9,172 nt of DNA. Origin: GCA-016700035 sp964646575 (GTDB taxonomy: Bacteria > Patescibacteriota > Saccharimonadia > CAILAD01 > GCA-016700035). Below are positions 1-6,503 of the stretch, in pieces. The notes beneath the pieces were generated by a model. The model worked only from the letters and a program-made list of their open reading frames with translations. It was not told the origin of the DNA and did no database searches. A program made the position numbers and the translations under genes. The stretch is taken from positions 1 through 9,172 of the forward strand of contig CAZYFT010000021.1 in NCBI GenBank assembly GCA_964646575.1, given 5' to 3'. Position 1 is the stretch's first letter, and every line of letters begins with the position of its first letter.

Positions 1-24
1 CTAACAGATGATTTTTATACATCT

Positions 25-39
25 TGCTTATGCTAAAAT
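25..39 (+). promoter_or_regulatory. putative extended -10 promoter of pilB
   Basis: TG-c-TAAAAT at 31-39 matches the extended -10 form (TGn followed by a TATAAT-like hexamer). Initiation about 6-8 nt after the hexamer would fall near 45-47, on or next to the GTG (45) and just before the ATG (51) of pilB. No SD-like purine run precedes any of the three possible starts, so translation may be leaderless or nearly so. The window begins too close upstream to judge a -35 box. The ten bases 25-34 recur upstream of pilM. Confidence 0.45.
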
Positions 40-41
40 GA

Positions 42-2174
42 ATGGTGAATATGCGCATCTCTGCAGAAACACTCAAACAACTCTTAACTTCGAGCGGCAA
101 AGTAACGCCCGAGGTGCTTCAGCAAGCTGAGACAACTGCAACGCAAACTAGTCAGCCCCTGGAGCAAATTGTGATTCATCGCCACATTATTGGCGAGCGC
201 GAACTGGTGGCGCTGTATGCCAAAAGCTTGAACCTCCCCTACATAGACCTCACTAACGTGAAGATTCCGCGCGAGGTGCTTTCGCGCATTCCGGAGCGGA
301 TTGCCAAAAAGTATCAGGTGGTGCTGTTTGGGCAAGATACAAAATCTGGCACCTGGCAGCTGGCGATGTCCGACCCAGAAGATGTGCAAGCCGTAGATGT
401 TATCGAAAAGCAGCTTGGTGGAAACCTACAGGTGTACGTCGCAACTCAAAGCGATGTACTCACCGTACTCGATCAATATCGTACCGGCCTGGATAACGAA
501 ATAAATAAAGCGATTCGTGAGAGTGCCGCCACAGGGGCAACCGCAGCCAAGCAAGAGACTGTGACTGCTGAAGACATTTCTGAAGATGCACCGATTGCCA
601 AAACCGTCAATATCATTCTGGAATATGCTGTAAAAAGTGGTGCGTCAGATGTACATATCGAGCCGCGTGAATCGATCGTGCAAATTCGCTACCGTATTGA
701 CGGAATTCTGCGCGAATCGATGACCCTCCCCCGGCAAATTTTGCCTGCGGTTGTGAGCCGCATTAAAATCCTCTCCAACCTAAAGATTGATGAACATCGA
801 GTTCCGCAAGACGGGCGCTTCAAAGCCACAATTGGCTCGAAAACTGTCGCGGTTCGCGTAGCCACACTACCAGTGATGGAGGGTGAGAAAGTGGTGATGC
901 GTATCTTAAACGAATCCACAAAGGCTGCCACCTTAGAAGAGCTCGGCTTTTCTGGGCAAGCGCTGAAGTCTATCAAAGACGGCATGAAACAACCGGACGG
1001 CATGATCCTCGTAACCGGTCCAACCGGTGCCGGTAAATCCACCACGCTTTATAGCGTATTGACGCTCATGAACACCCCGAGCGTGAATATTTCTACCATT
1101 GAAGATCCGGTGGAATACCGAATTCCGGGTGTTAACCAAACCCAAGTAAATACTCAAGCTGGCATGACATTTGCTAACGGCTTGCGCGCGCTATTACGTC
1201 AAGATCCAAACGTCATTATGGTAGGAGAAATTCGCGATGCCGAAACTGCCAACCTCGCAGTTCAAGCAGCCCTCACCGGCCACACCGTACTTTCCACCCT
1301 GCACACCAACAATGCGGCCACAACTTTACCCCGACTTTTAGATATGAATATAGAGCCCTTCCTGATTGCCACGACTGTCAACACCGTGATTGCTCAACGC
1401 TTGGTGCGCAAACTTTGTCCGAAATGCAAGACTCCATACACACCAAGTGGTGCTCTACTGGATGAAATTGAGTCAACGTTTAATCTCAGCCGTACGCTCG
1501 CTCACTTAAGTCCGAATACTAAAACCACTGCTCCACAAGCTCCAGAAAAACCAGCCGAGACCACAGCGAGTCCAGCCCCCGCTGCACCGAGACCAATTAC
1601 TGATACTGCCCCACCGATTCGAAAACAGGATCCAAACCGCAAAGTTATCCCAGTGCCAGAAAATCTTGATTTAGAGCGTCGCAGCATCTTAGACCGTATT
1701 GCTCAAGATCCAAATATTATCGACCGCCCGTCTGGCGATGGTGATGACAGTTCGATTGGCCTTCCACCAGAAGAAACTAATCCGACGCTCCCACCAAAAA
1801 CCGCAGAAGCCGGCGCCGCTAAAATTCAGCAAATTGCCGAAAGGCCAGAAGAAAAGCCCGCAAAAGAAGCTAGTTCACTTGATGAAATGCCACCAGCCAG
1901 TACGCCAAACACGAGTGCCGAAACACTTGTACTGTATCGCGCCGTGGGCTGCAAACAATGTGGTAATAGTGGCTTCTCTGGTCGCATGGGAATTTACGAA
2001 GTACTTGATGTATCTGCAGAAATTGGTACACTCATTACCTCCAAGGCAACAGCTAGCGAGATTCAGAAAACAGCTGTAGAGAAAGGTATGACCACCATGC
2101 AGGAAGACGGCCTAGAAAAAGCGCTTCAGGGGCTCACTACCATTGAAGAAGTCCTACGCGTGACTCGCGAATAA
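42..2174 (+). CDS. pilB: PilB/GspE-type type IV pilus assembly ATPase with a long insertion in its zinc motif
   Basis: Cytoplasmic hexameric ATPase that powers pilus extension by acting on the PilC platform. Residues about 1-150 form the N-terminal MshEN/T2SSE-N-like region. The ATPase core follows: Walker A GPTGAGKST at 326-334 (K332), Asp box EDPVE from 354, Walker B VGEIRD at 394-399, and His box residues H414 and H421. The tetracysteine zinc motif is present but split: CPKC at 459-462 and CKQC at 637-640, with about 174 residues between them where the family usually has roughly 30. The extra part is rich in Pro, Ala, Thr and Glu. The C-terminal region (GRMGIYEVLDV) is normal. At 710 aa it is well above the usual 560-580. 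The listed start is the first ATG of the frame; GTG 45 or ATG 51 is likelier if the promoter at 31-39 is real. pilC follows after 11 bp. Confidence 0.95.
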   Translation: MVNMRISAETLKQLLTSSGKVTPEVLQQAETTATQTSQPLEQIVIHRHIIGERELVALYAKSLNLPYIDLTNVKIPREVLSRIPERIAKKYQVVLFGQDTKSGTWQLAMSDPEDVQAVDVIEKQLGGNLQVYVATQSDVLTVLDQYRTGLDNEINKAIRESAATGATAAKQETVTAEDISEDAPIAKTVNIILEYAVKSGASDVHIEPRESIVQIRYRIDGILRESMTLPRQILPAVVSRIKILSNLKIDEHRVPQDGRFKATIGSKTVAVRVATLPVMEGEKVVMRILNESTKAATLEELGFSGQALKSIKDGMKQPDGMILVTGPTGAGKSTTLYSVLTLMNTPSVNISTIEDPVEYRIPGVNQTQVNTQAGMTFANGLRALLRQDPNVIMVGEIRDAETANLAVQAALTGHTVLSTLHTNNAATTLPRLLDMNIEPFLIATTVNTVIAQRLVRKLCPKCKTPYTPSGALLDEIESTFNLSRTLAHLSPNTKTTAPQAPEKPAETTASPAPAAPRPITDTAPPIRKQDPNRKVIPVPENLDLERRSILDRIAQDPNIIDRPSGDGDDSSIGLPPEETNPTLPPKTAEAGAAKIQQIAERPEEKPAKEASSLDEMPPASTPNTSAETLVLYRAVGCKQCGNSGFSGRMGIYEVLDVSAEIGTLITSKATASEIQKTAVEKGMTTMQEDGLEKALQGLTTIEEVLRVTRE

Positions 2175-2185
2175 GGGGTCGAAAC

Positions 2186-3403
2186 TTGGAAACCTATACC
2201 TACCAAGCTCACTCGCATAACGGTCAGATCATTAGCGGCTCCCAGCAGGCAAGCTCAAAAAAAGAAGTTGTCGACTCTCTGCTTGCAAAGGATATGACGC
2301 CAGTTTCGATTGAAGCTATAAGCGATTCGAGTGTAGGTAAAAAAATAAAAAACCTCATTCCGCATGGCCGTGTATCGATGAAAGAGCGCGTAATATTTTC
2401 ACGCCAGTTTGCCACTATGATTGGTGCCGGTATACCAATCGCTCGATCACTTTCGATTCTCAAAACTCAAACTTCCAACAAAACGCTCGCAGCCGCGCTG
2501 GAGACTATTGCACACGACGTAGAATCTGGCTCAACACTCTCAGATAGTATTGCCAAATTCCCTAAGATTTTTAGTCCGGTGTATATCTCAATGGTTCACG
2601 CCGGAGAGGTTGGCGGGATTCTAGATGACGTGCTCAACCGCTTAGCCGATCAGATGGAAAAAGATTCTGAATTGGTGAGTAAAGTTCGCGGCGCGATGGT
2701 GTATCCGGGACTTATTTTTGTAGTCATGGTGGCAGCACTCATCTTCATCATGACAGTTGTCGTACCTCAGCTTGAGGTGGTATTTGACGCTGTCGATACC
2801 GAGCTTCCATGGAACACGCAGTTACTACTCAACCTATCTGCCACCATGCGCTCCCAAGGCATACTCATTGGTGGCGTCGCAATTGCAGCAGTCTTTTTCT
2901 TCCTAAGAGTCGCTAAAAAGAACCAAAAACTTCGTCGTGGCCTGCACCGTCTATATCTCAAGATTCCGGTCTTTGGTATGGTTATCCGCAAGATAAATAT
3001 TGCCCGGTTTGCGCGAACCTTTGGAGCTCTCCTAGGCGCAGGCATCCCCGTTTTAGACGCACTCAAGGTAGTCAGCGACTCTCTTTCAAATATCATTATG
3101 CAAGATGAACTTAAGGCTGCATCTACGGCCGTCCGAAATGGTGGCAGCATCGCGAAATCATTAAAGTCGAGCAAGGTTTTTCCAGTTATCGTGCCAGAGA
3201 TGATTGCGATTGGCGAAGAAACCGGAGAGCTCGAAAAAATCCTTACGAAACTTGCAGATTTTTACGACAAAGAAGTGCAATCATTGGTCGCAAATCTCTC
3301 AGCCATTATCGAGCCGATGATGCTGATTGTGATGGGTAGCCTGGTTGGCTTTATCATCGTCAGCGTAATTGGTCCGCTGTATCAGTTGACGAGCGGCTTC
3401 TAA
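2186..3403 (+). CDS. pilC: PilC/GspF-type inner-membrane platform protein
   Basis: Polytopic membrane platform of the T4P machine, contacted by PilB, onto which pilin subunits are loaded. Two repeated GspF domains are visible, each opening with an F-R-x-F/L-G-A-G-I-P pattern: FSRQFATMIGAGIP from residue 71 and FARTFGALLGAGIP from 275. Hydrophobic segments lie at about 173-196, 225-242 and 376-398. The length (405 aa) is typical for the family. The start is a TTG at 2186 with AAGGGG about 7 nt upstream. There is no ATG nearby, and the conserved N-terminal YTYQA...G...G pattern needs this start. It lies 11 bp after pilB and is surely co-transcribed with it. No terminator is seen at its end; the pilin promoter follows within 20 bp. 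Confidence 0.95.
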   Translation: METYTYQAHSHNGQIISGSQQASSKKEVVDSLLAKDMTPVSIEAISDSSVGKKIKNLIPHGRVSMKERVIFSRQFATMIGAGIPIARSLSILKTQTSNKTLAAALETIAHDVESGSTLSDSIAKFPKIFSPVYISMVHAGEVGGILDDVLNRLADQMEKDSELVSKVRGAMVYPGLIFVVMVAALIFIMTVVVPQLEVVFDAVDTELPWNTQLLLNLSATMRSQGILIGGVAIAAVFFFLRVAKKNQKLRRGLHRLYLKIPVFGMVIRKINIARFARTFGALLGAGIPVLDALKVVSDSLSNIIMQDELKAASTAVRNGGSIAKSLKSSKVFPVIVPEMIAIGEETGELEKILTKLADFYDKEVQSLVANLSAIIEPMMLIVMGSLVGFIIVSVIGPLYQLTSGF

Positions 3404-3418
3404 CCTGTTGCGTGCGAG

Positions 3419-3447
3419 TTGACCGCTAAACATAAGCGCAATATAAT
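3419..3447 (+). promoter_or_regulatory. strong sigma70-type promoter of the pilin gene
   Basis: TTGACC (3419-3424) and TATAAT (3442-3447) are separated by exactly 17 bp, the closest match to the sigma70 consensus in the window. Transcription would start near 3454 and give a leader of about 40 nt carrying a GGAGG site. The spacer contains CATAAGC (3431-3437), the reverse complement of a 7-mer also found in the pilB and pilM promoters. A dedicated strong promoter fits the high demand for pilin relative to machine parts. Confidence 0.8.
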
Positions 3448-3474
3448 TTAACCATCATTATCGAATTAATAATC

Positions 3475-3480
3475 GGAGGA
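3475..3480 (+). promoter_or_regulatory. Shine-Dalgarno site of the pilin gene, unusually far from the ATG
   Basis: GGAGGA at 3475-3480 is a strong SD core, but the GGAGG ends 14 nt before the only usable start (ATG 3494), longer than the usual 5-9 nt. No ATG, GTG or TTG lies in frame between them. The site overlaps the small palindrome GGATaATCC (3478-3486), which could modulate ribosome access. Confidence 0.6.
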
Positions 3481-3493
3481 TAATCCTTACGTC

Positions 3494-3904
3494 ATGCAAT
3501 TAGCAATCCGCAAGCAAAAGGGCTTCACACTGCTCGAACTGCTCATCGTTATCGTGATCATTGGTATTTTGATCGCACTGGTTCTCCCGAACCTCATTAA
3601 CGGACCAATTCGCGCTCGTGACGTCCGTCGAAAAGAAGACTTGAACGCTATTTCTAGTGGTCTCGAGCAATACTACAATGATAACCAAGCTTACCCAGCC
3701 GCTATGGCCGACCTTACTGCTGGAAGCTACCTCAAGGAAGTGCCAAAGGACCCACGCAGTAACGCAGATTATACCTACACTGCTTTGCCAGCCACCGGAC
3801 CTCCTTACACCAGCTTTACCCTTACTGCTACTCTTGAAAACAAGAACGACAAGGACGTAAAGTCTGGCACTACAGACACCTACGAAGTAGTAAACAAGCA
3901 ATAA
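3494..3904 (+). CDS. type IV pilin (GspG-like major pilin precursor)
   Basis: Structural subunit of the pilus or pseudopilus fibre. The class III signal is clear: a 10-residue basic leader ending in KG, cleavage before F11, Glu at mature position +5 (FTLLE), then an unbroken hydrophobic helix (about 11-31) ending in PNLI. The mature protein would be 126 aa. The helical stretch with ADLN-like spacing (EDLNAISSGLEQYY), the DNQAYP turn and the LKEVPKDP...Y.Y block resemble GspG-type pseudopilins, common as major pilins in Gram-positive and CPR T4P loci. It has no cysteine pair, so no disulfide D-region. Codons are C-ending and biased (AAC, AAG, GAC), unlike its neighbours, which suggests high expression. 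It has its own promoter and terminator. It could serve as pilus or pseudopilus; position favours the major pilin. Confidence 0.92.
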   Translation: MQLAIRKQKGFTLLELLIVIVIIGILIALVLPNLINGPIRARDVRRKEDLNAISSGLEQYYNDNQAYPAAMADLTAGSYLKEVPKDPRSNADYTYTALPATGPPYTSFTLTATLENKNDKDVKSGTTDTYEVVNKQ

Positions 3905-3921
3905 GCTTTTCGCCACACGTA

Positions 3922-3950
3922 CTAAAAGCCACTCACCGAGTGGCTTTTAG
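3922..3950 (+). terminator. intrinsic terminator after the pilin gene
   Basis: A perfect 13-bp inverted repeat (CTAAAAGCCACTC at 3922-3934 and GAGTGGCTTTTAG at 3938-3950) with the 3-nt loop ACC lies 18 bp after the pilin stop. The GC-rich core is flanked by an A-run and a T-run that pair with each other, the form of a bidirectional Rho-independent terminator. It separates the pilin transcript from the pilM operon. Confidence 0.85.
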
Positions 3951-3956
3951 GTTACT

Positions 3957-3990
3957 GCTTATGCTTGTACAATAGAGGTACAACATAAGC
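3957..3990 (+). repeat. inverted repeat over the putative pilM promoter
   Basis: GCTTATGcTTGTAC (3957-3970) pairs with GTACAACATAAGC (3978-3990). This gives 13 matched base pairs with one extra C in the left arm and a 7-nt centre. It begins 7 bp after the pilin terminator and ends 11 bp before the pilM ATG. The left arm includes part of the best -10 candidate (TACAAT, 3968-3973). It could be an operator for a dimeric regulator, an RNA hairpin in read-through transcripts, or a second terminator. No poly-T tract follows, so I favour a regulatory role. Confidence 0.6.
3968..3973 (+). promoter_or_regulatory. possible -10 box for the pilM operon
   Basis: TACAAT is the best TATAAT-like hexamer before pilM, preceded 4 nt upstream by GCTTATG, the same distance as CATAAGC from the pilin -10. 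No good -35 is seen at 16-18 bp (TTTAG-like only). No SD lies close to the pilM ATG, so the start signals here are weak or unusual. Confidence 0.35.
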
Positions 3991-4001
3991 TTATTACATA
4001 C

Positions 4002-5078
4002 ATGTATCTCCCCGTCATCTACAAAAACCGGGCCGTCTTTGGCCTCGATATTGGCCAGCATGCTGCCAAGTTTTTGGAGTTAAAACAAACCGGGCACAGC
4101 TACAGACTGATTGGTATGGGCTCAGCTCCACTACAGCCCGACACCATTATTGAGGGAGTTATTGCCGAGCCAGAACATCTGGCCGAGACGATTAGAGCTG
4201 GGCTCAAATCCCCTTCTGTGGGCCACATCCGCGCTAAGACAGTTGCGGTTGGATTGCCACAAGCACATTTATTTACCCGGTCCATCACACTACCCGCCAT
4301 GAAGCGAGAGAAAATTGCCGAGGCAGTGCAGTGGGAATCTCAGCAATACATCCCCATGCCAATGAGCGACCTCTATATGGATTTTGAAATTGTTGAAGAA
4401 AAAAAAGACGCTACTGGCGCTGTGAAAGAATATGAGATTTTTCTGGTTGCTGCTCCGCGCGCAATTATTGATAGCTACATGAAACTTTTGGAATTTCTCA
4501 AACTTACGCCACATAGCTTCGAAACAACTTTGGCTGCCAACATTCGCGCCCTACATCCAGCTAGCGAACTCAACAAAACCGTACTTGTTCTAGACGTTGG
4601 CTCAACCGCAACGGATATGGCAATCGTTACCGATACCATTAAAGTATCAACCACCACGCCTTTTGGCGGCGATCAAGTTACTAAAATTCTAGCCACTCGT
4701 CTGAAAGTCTCCGAAGAACATGCCAATGAGATAAAAGCCAAGTTTGGGGTGGCCGAGTCGGGACTTAAAGAAAAAGTTGACGCCGCATTAAGCTCGGCAA
4801 TTACTCAGCTCGTTACTGAAATTCAAAAGCTCGTAAAGTATCATCAAGAGCGGACCGCCGACGAGGATCACAGGCAAGTTGAGCAACTCTTGCTCACCGG
4901 TGGCGCATCACATATGCCAGGCTTTGCTGAGTTATTGGCGCAAAAAACCCAGCTGCCAGTAGATATCACATCGGCATGGGATCACCATAAAGTAAAACTC
5001 TCTTCACCATTGCCTCAAGATGTTACATCTGGTTTTACCACAGCCTTTGGTCTGGCTCTGCGAGGGTTTGTATCATGA
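4002..5078 (+). CDS. pilM: PilM, actin-like cytoplasmic T4P alignment protein
   Basis: Cytoplasmic actin/FtsA-like ATP-binding protein that binds the N-terminal tail of PilN and links the PilN-PilO complex to the motor. Phosphate-1 motif FGLDIG at residues 13-18, phosphate-2 motif VLDVGST at 196-202 and adenosine motif LLLTGGASHMPG at 296-307 are all present. The PilM-typical WESQQYIP (111-118) is also intact. Length (358 aa) is normal. The ATG at 4002 lacks an SD and no ATG, GTG or TTG lies upstream in frame within the leader, so the start is accepted by homology (short N-terminus before the first beta-strand). First gene of the pilMNO unit; its stop overlaps pilN by ATGA. Confidence 0.95.
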   Translation: MYLPVIYKNRAVFGLDIGQHAAKFLELKQTGHSYRLIGMGSAPLQPDTIIEGVIAEPEHLAETIRAGLKSPSVGHIRAKTVAVGLPQAHLFTRSITLPAMKREKIAEAVQWESQQYIPMPMSDLYMDFEIVEEKKDATGAVKEYEIFLVAAPRAIIDSYMKLLEFLKLTPHSFETTLAANIRALHPASELNKTVLVLDVGSTATDMAIVTDTIKVSTTTPFGGDQVTKILATRLKVSEEHANEIKAKFGVAESGLKEKVDAALSSAITQLVTEIQKLVKYHQERTADEDHRQVEQLLLTGGASHMPGFAELLAQKTQLPVDITSAWDHHKVKLSSPLPQDVTSGFTTAFGLALRGFVS

Positions 5079-5629
5079 TTAACTTGCTCCCACCAGAAAT
5101 TAAAGAACAGCGACGCTATTCTCAGTACAATCGGACACTATTAAATGCTATCATCGGTGTGACTATTTTGATTATTGTTACAGCCGGAGCATTTTATGCA
5201 ACCTGGCTTATATTAAACAAAGAAGAGAATCGGCTCGCGCAAGATATCAATCAAGAAGGTGTTAAATCGAAATCTTATGGGCAAATCGAAGATCAGGCCA
5301 AAGCCCTGGCCGATCGACTTGCAACCATAGAAAAGATTCAAACAAACCGCACCCGCTACCCAGCACTGCTTGAAGCCCTTGCAGAAGCCACTCCGCCGGA
5401 CGCGTATGTAACTAGCTTTGCCGTGGATGCCGCCGGTAAAACCATGACTCTCACGGCCTACGCCACAACTGATCAAGCAGCCGCCAGCTTTAAAAATTCA
5501 CTCGAAGCCTCCCCAAGATTTAGCTCTGCGGCCATCCAAGTGCTTGAACCAGCTACCGACCCATACTCTGGCAAAGCAACGAACCGTGTAACTTTTGTAG
5601 TTGGCCTCGAACCAGGAGCGCTTAAATGA
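5075..5629 (+). CDS. pilN: PilN, inner-membrane T4P alignment protein
   Basis: Single-pass membrane protein that pairs with PilO and recruits PilM. INLLPPE at residues 2-8 is the conserved PilM-binding tail. A transmembrane helix spans about 23-47, a coiled-coil-like segment about 50-90 follows, and an alpha/beta ferredoxin-like domain (about 95-180) lies outside the membrane. The length of 184 aa is typical. The ATG overlaps the pilM stop (ATGA), with GAGGG 8 nt upstream inside pilM, so translation is probably coupled. The family is weakly conserved in sequence; the identification rests on the tail motif, topology and position. Confidence 0.9.
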   Translation: MINLLPPEIKEQRRYSQYNRTLLNAIIGVTILIIVTAGAFYATWLILNKEENRLAQDINQEGVKSKSYGQIEDQAKALADRLATIEKIQTNRTRYPALLEALAEATPPDAYVTSFAVDAAGKTMTLTAYATTDQAAASFKNSLEASPRFSSAAIQVLEPATDPYSGKATNRVTFVVGLEPGALK

Positions 5630-6183
5630 AGGCTAAGTTATTCTTCTTTTTCTTATGCGCAGTCTTAACAATCCTAACTACCGTTGGAGCAAGTGGCTTT
5701 GTTTGGGGGCGCAACCAGCTCATCGCGCAAAAAGACGCCGTCAATGAAAAAAAGCTGGAGCTCGACAATAACCAGAAACGCATTGATCAACTCATCCAAC
5801 TTTCCAGGCGTTACGAAACTGCGAAATCTCGTGCCGACGAAATTGATCGTGCCCTCCCTCGCACTTCACAGCAGGCCGAGATACTGCTTGAACTTAAGTC
5901 TGCAGCTGCCGAAACCGGCGTGACAATTGCTAGCGTGCAATTTACCGGTGCGGCAACGCCAGCCAAGGCTGAAACCAATCAGGCCACCGCTCAGCAAGAT
6001 CTATATGTTCTACCCATGTCTCTGCGTGCAGCTGGCAGCTATCCGCAAATTATTGCTTTCCTCAATCGACTCGACACACTAAGTCGCTACAACTCTGTCA
6101 CGTCACTCACTGCAAATAAAACCCAAACCAATCCCAACACGCTAGATGTAAGCATGTCACTTGTGGCGTACCTAAAACCATAG
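5626..6183 (+). CDS. pilO: PilO, inner-membrane T4P alignment protein
   Basis: Single-pass membrane partner of PilN. A very Phe-rich transmembrane segment lies at about 5-28, then a charged coiled-coil region at about 33-78 (RNQLIAQKDAVNEKKLELD...) and the RALPRTSQQAEILLELKSAA block typical of PilO. The C-terminal fold contains SYPQIIAFLNRLDTLSRY at 138-155, matching the PilO pattern G-x-Y-x-x-x-x-x-F-L-x-x-L. A 20-residue Ala/Thr/Gln-rich loop (about 108-125) interrupts the domain. The ATG overlaps the pilN stop (ATGA) with AGGAG 7 nt upstream. 185 aa, normal length. Confidence 0.9.
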   Translation: MKAKLFFFFLCAVLTILTTVGASGFVWGRNQLIAQKDAVNEKKLELDNNQKRIDQLIQLSRRYETAKSRADEIDRALPRTSQQAEILLELKSAAAETGVTIASVQFTGAATPAKAETNQATAQQDLYVLPMSLRAAGSYPQIIAFLNRLDTLSRYNSVTSLTANKTQTNPNTLDVSMSLVAYLKP

Positions 6184-6192
6184 GAGATAATG

Positions 6193-6501
6193 ATGAACTT
6201 AAGTATGAAGCTCGATATGAATACCGTAAAAAACCTCAGCAAAAAGCTTGGGAAATCTATTGGCATTGTGTTTGTACTGCTTGTGGGTGGCTTCGTAATC
6301 TATACAGGGTATTTTCTCACCAACCTGCTCTACACCACCGGTGACACCTCCGCACTGGAGAAAAAACAGGCCGAATCAAGTGCCGCTAAACAGGTACGCT
6401 TCAACGAAAAAACGCTGCAATCACTCGATGCGCTCACGCCAGCCGGGACTACACCCAACACCCAAGATGTCGGTAAAGAAGATCCGTTTGCACCTAACTA
6501 A
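6193..6501 (+). CDS. small single-pass membrane protein, possible minimal PilP-like pilus component
   Basis: A 102-aa protein I do not recognise as a named family. A short basic, amphipathic N-terminus (about 1-21) precedes one hydrophobic helix at about 22-46. A polar linker then ends abruptly at KEDPFAPN. Position (last gene after pilM-pilN-pilO) is that of pilP, and PilP proteins carry a short DPF/PF-type motif in the extended N-terminal stretch that binds PilN-PilO. Here the protein stops at that motif and has none of the C-terminal beta domain that contacts the secretin. There is no lipobox cysteine. The ATG at 6193 is chosen over 6190 because AGGAG (6182-6186) is 6 nt away rather than 3. 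The real stop TAA is clear and lies before the assembly gap, so the short length is not caused by the gap. Confidence 0.75.
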   Translation: MNLSMKLDMNTVKNLSKKLGKSIGIVFVLLVGGFVIYTGYFLTNLLYTTGDTSALEKKQAESSAAKQVRFNEKTLQSLDALTPAGTTPNTQDVGKEDPFAPN

Positions 6502-6503
6502 AC

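Noticed and set aside
3500..3916. 138-codon open frame antisense to the pilin gene
   Set aside because: It mirrors the strongly supported pilin reading frame, has no SD or promoter of its own and encodes no recognisable pattern; the biased codons of the pilin keep the reverse frame open.
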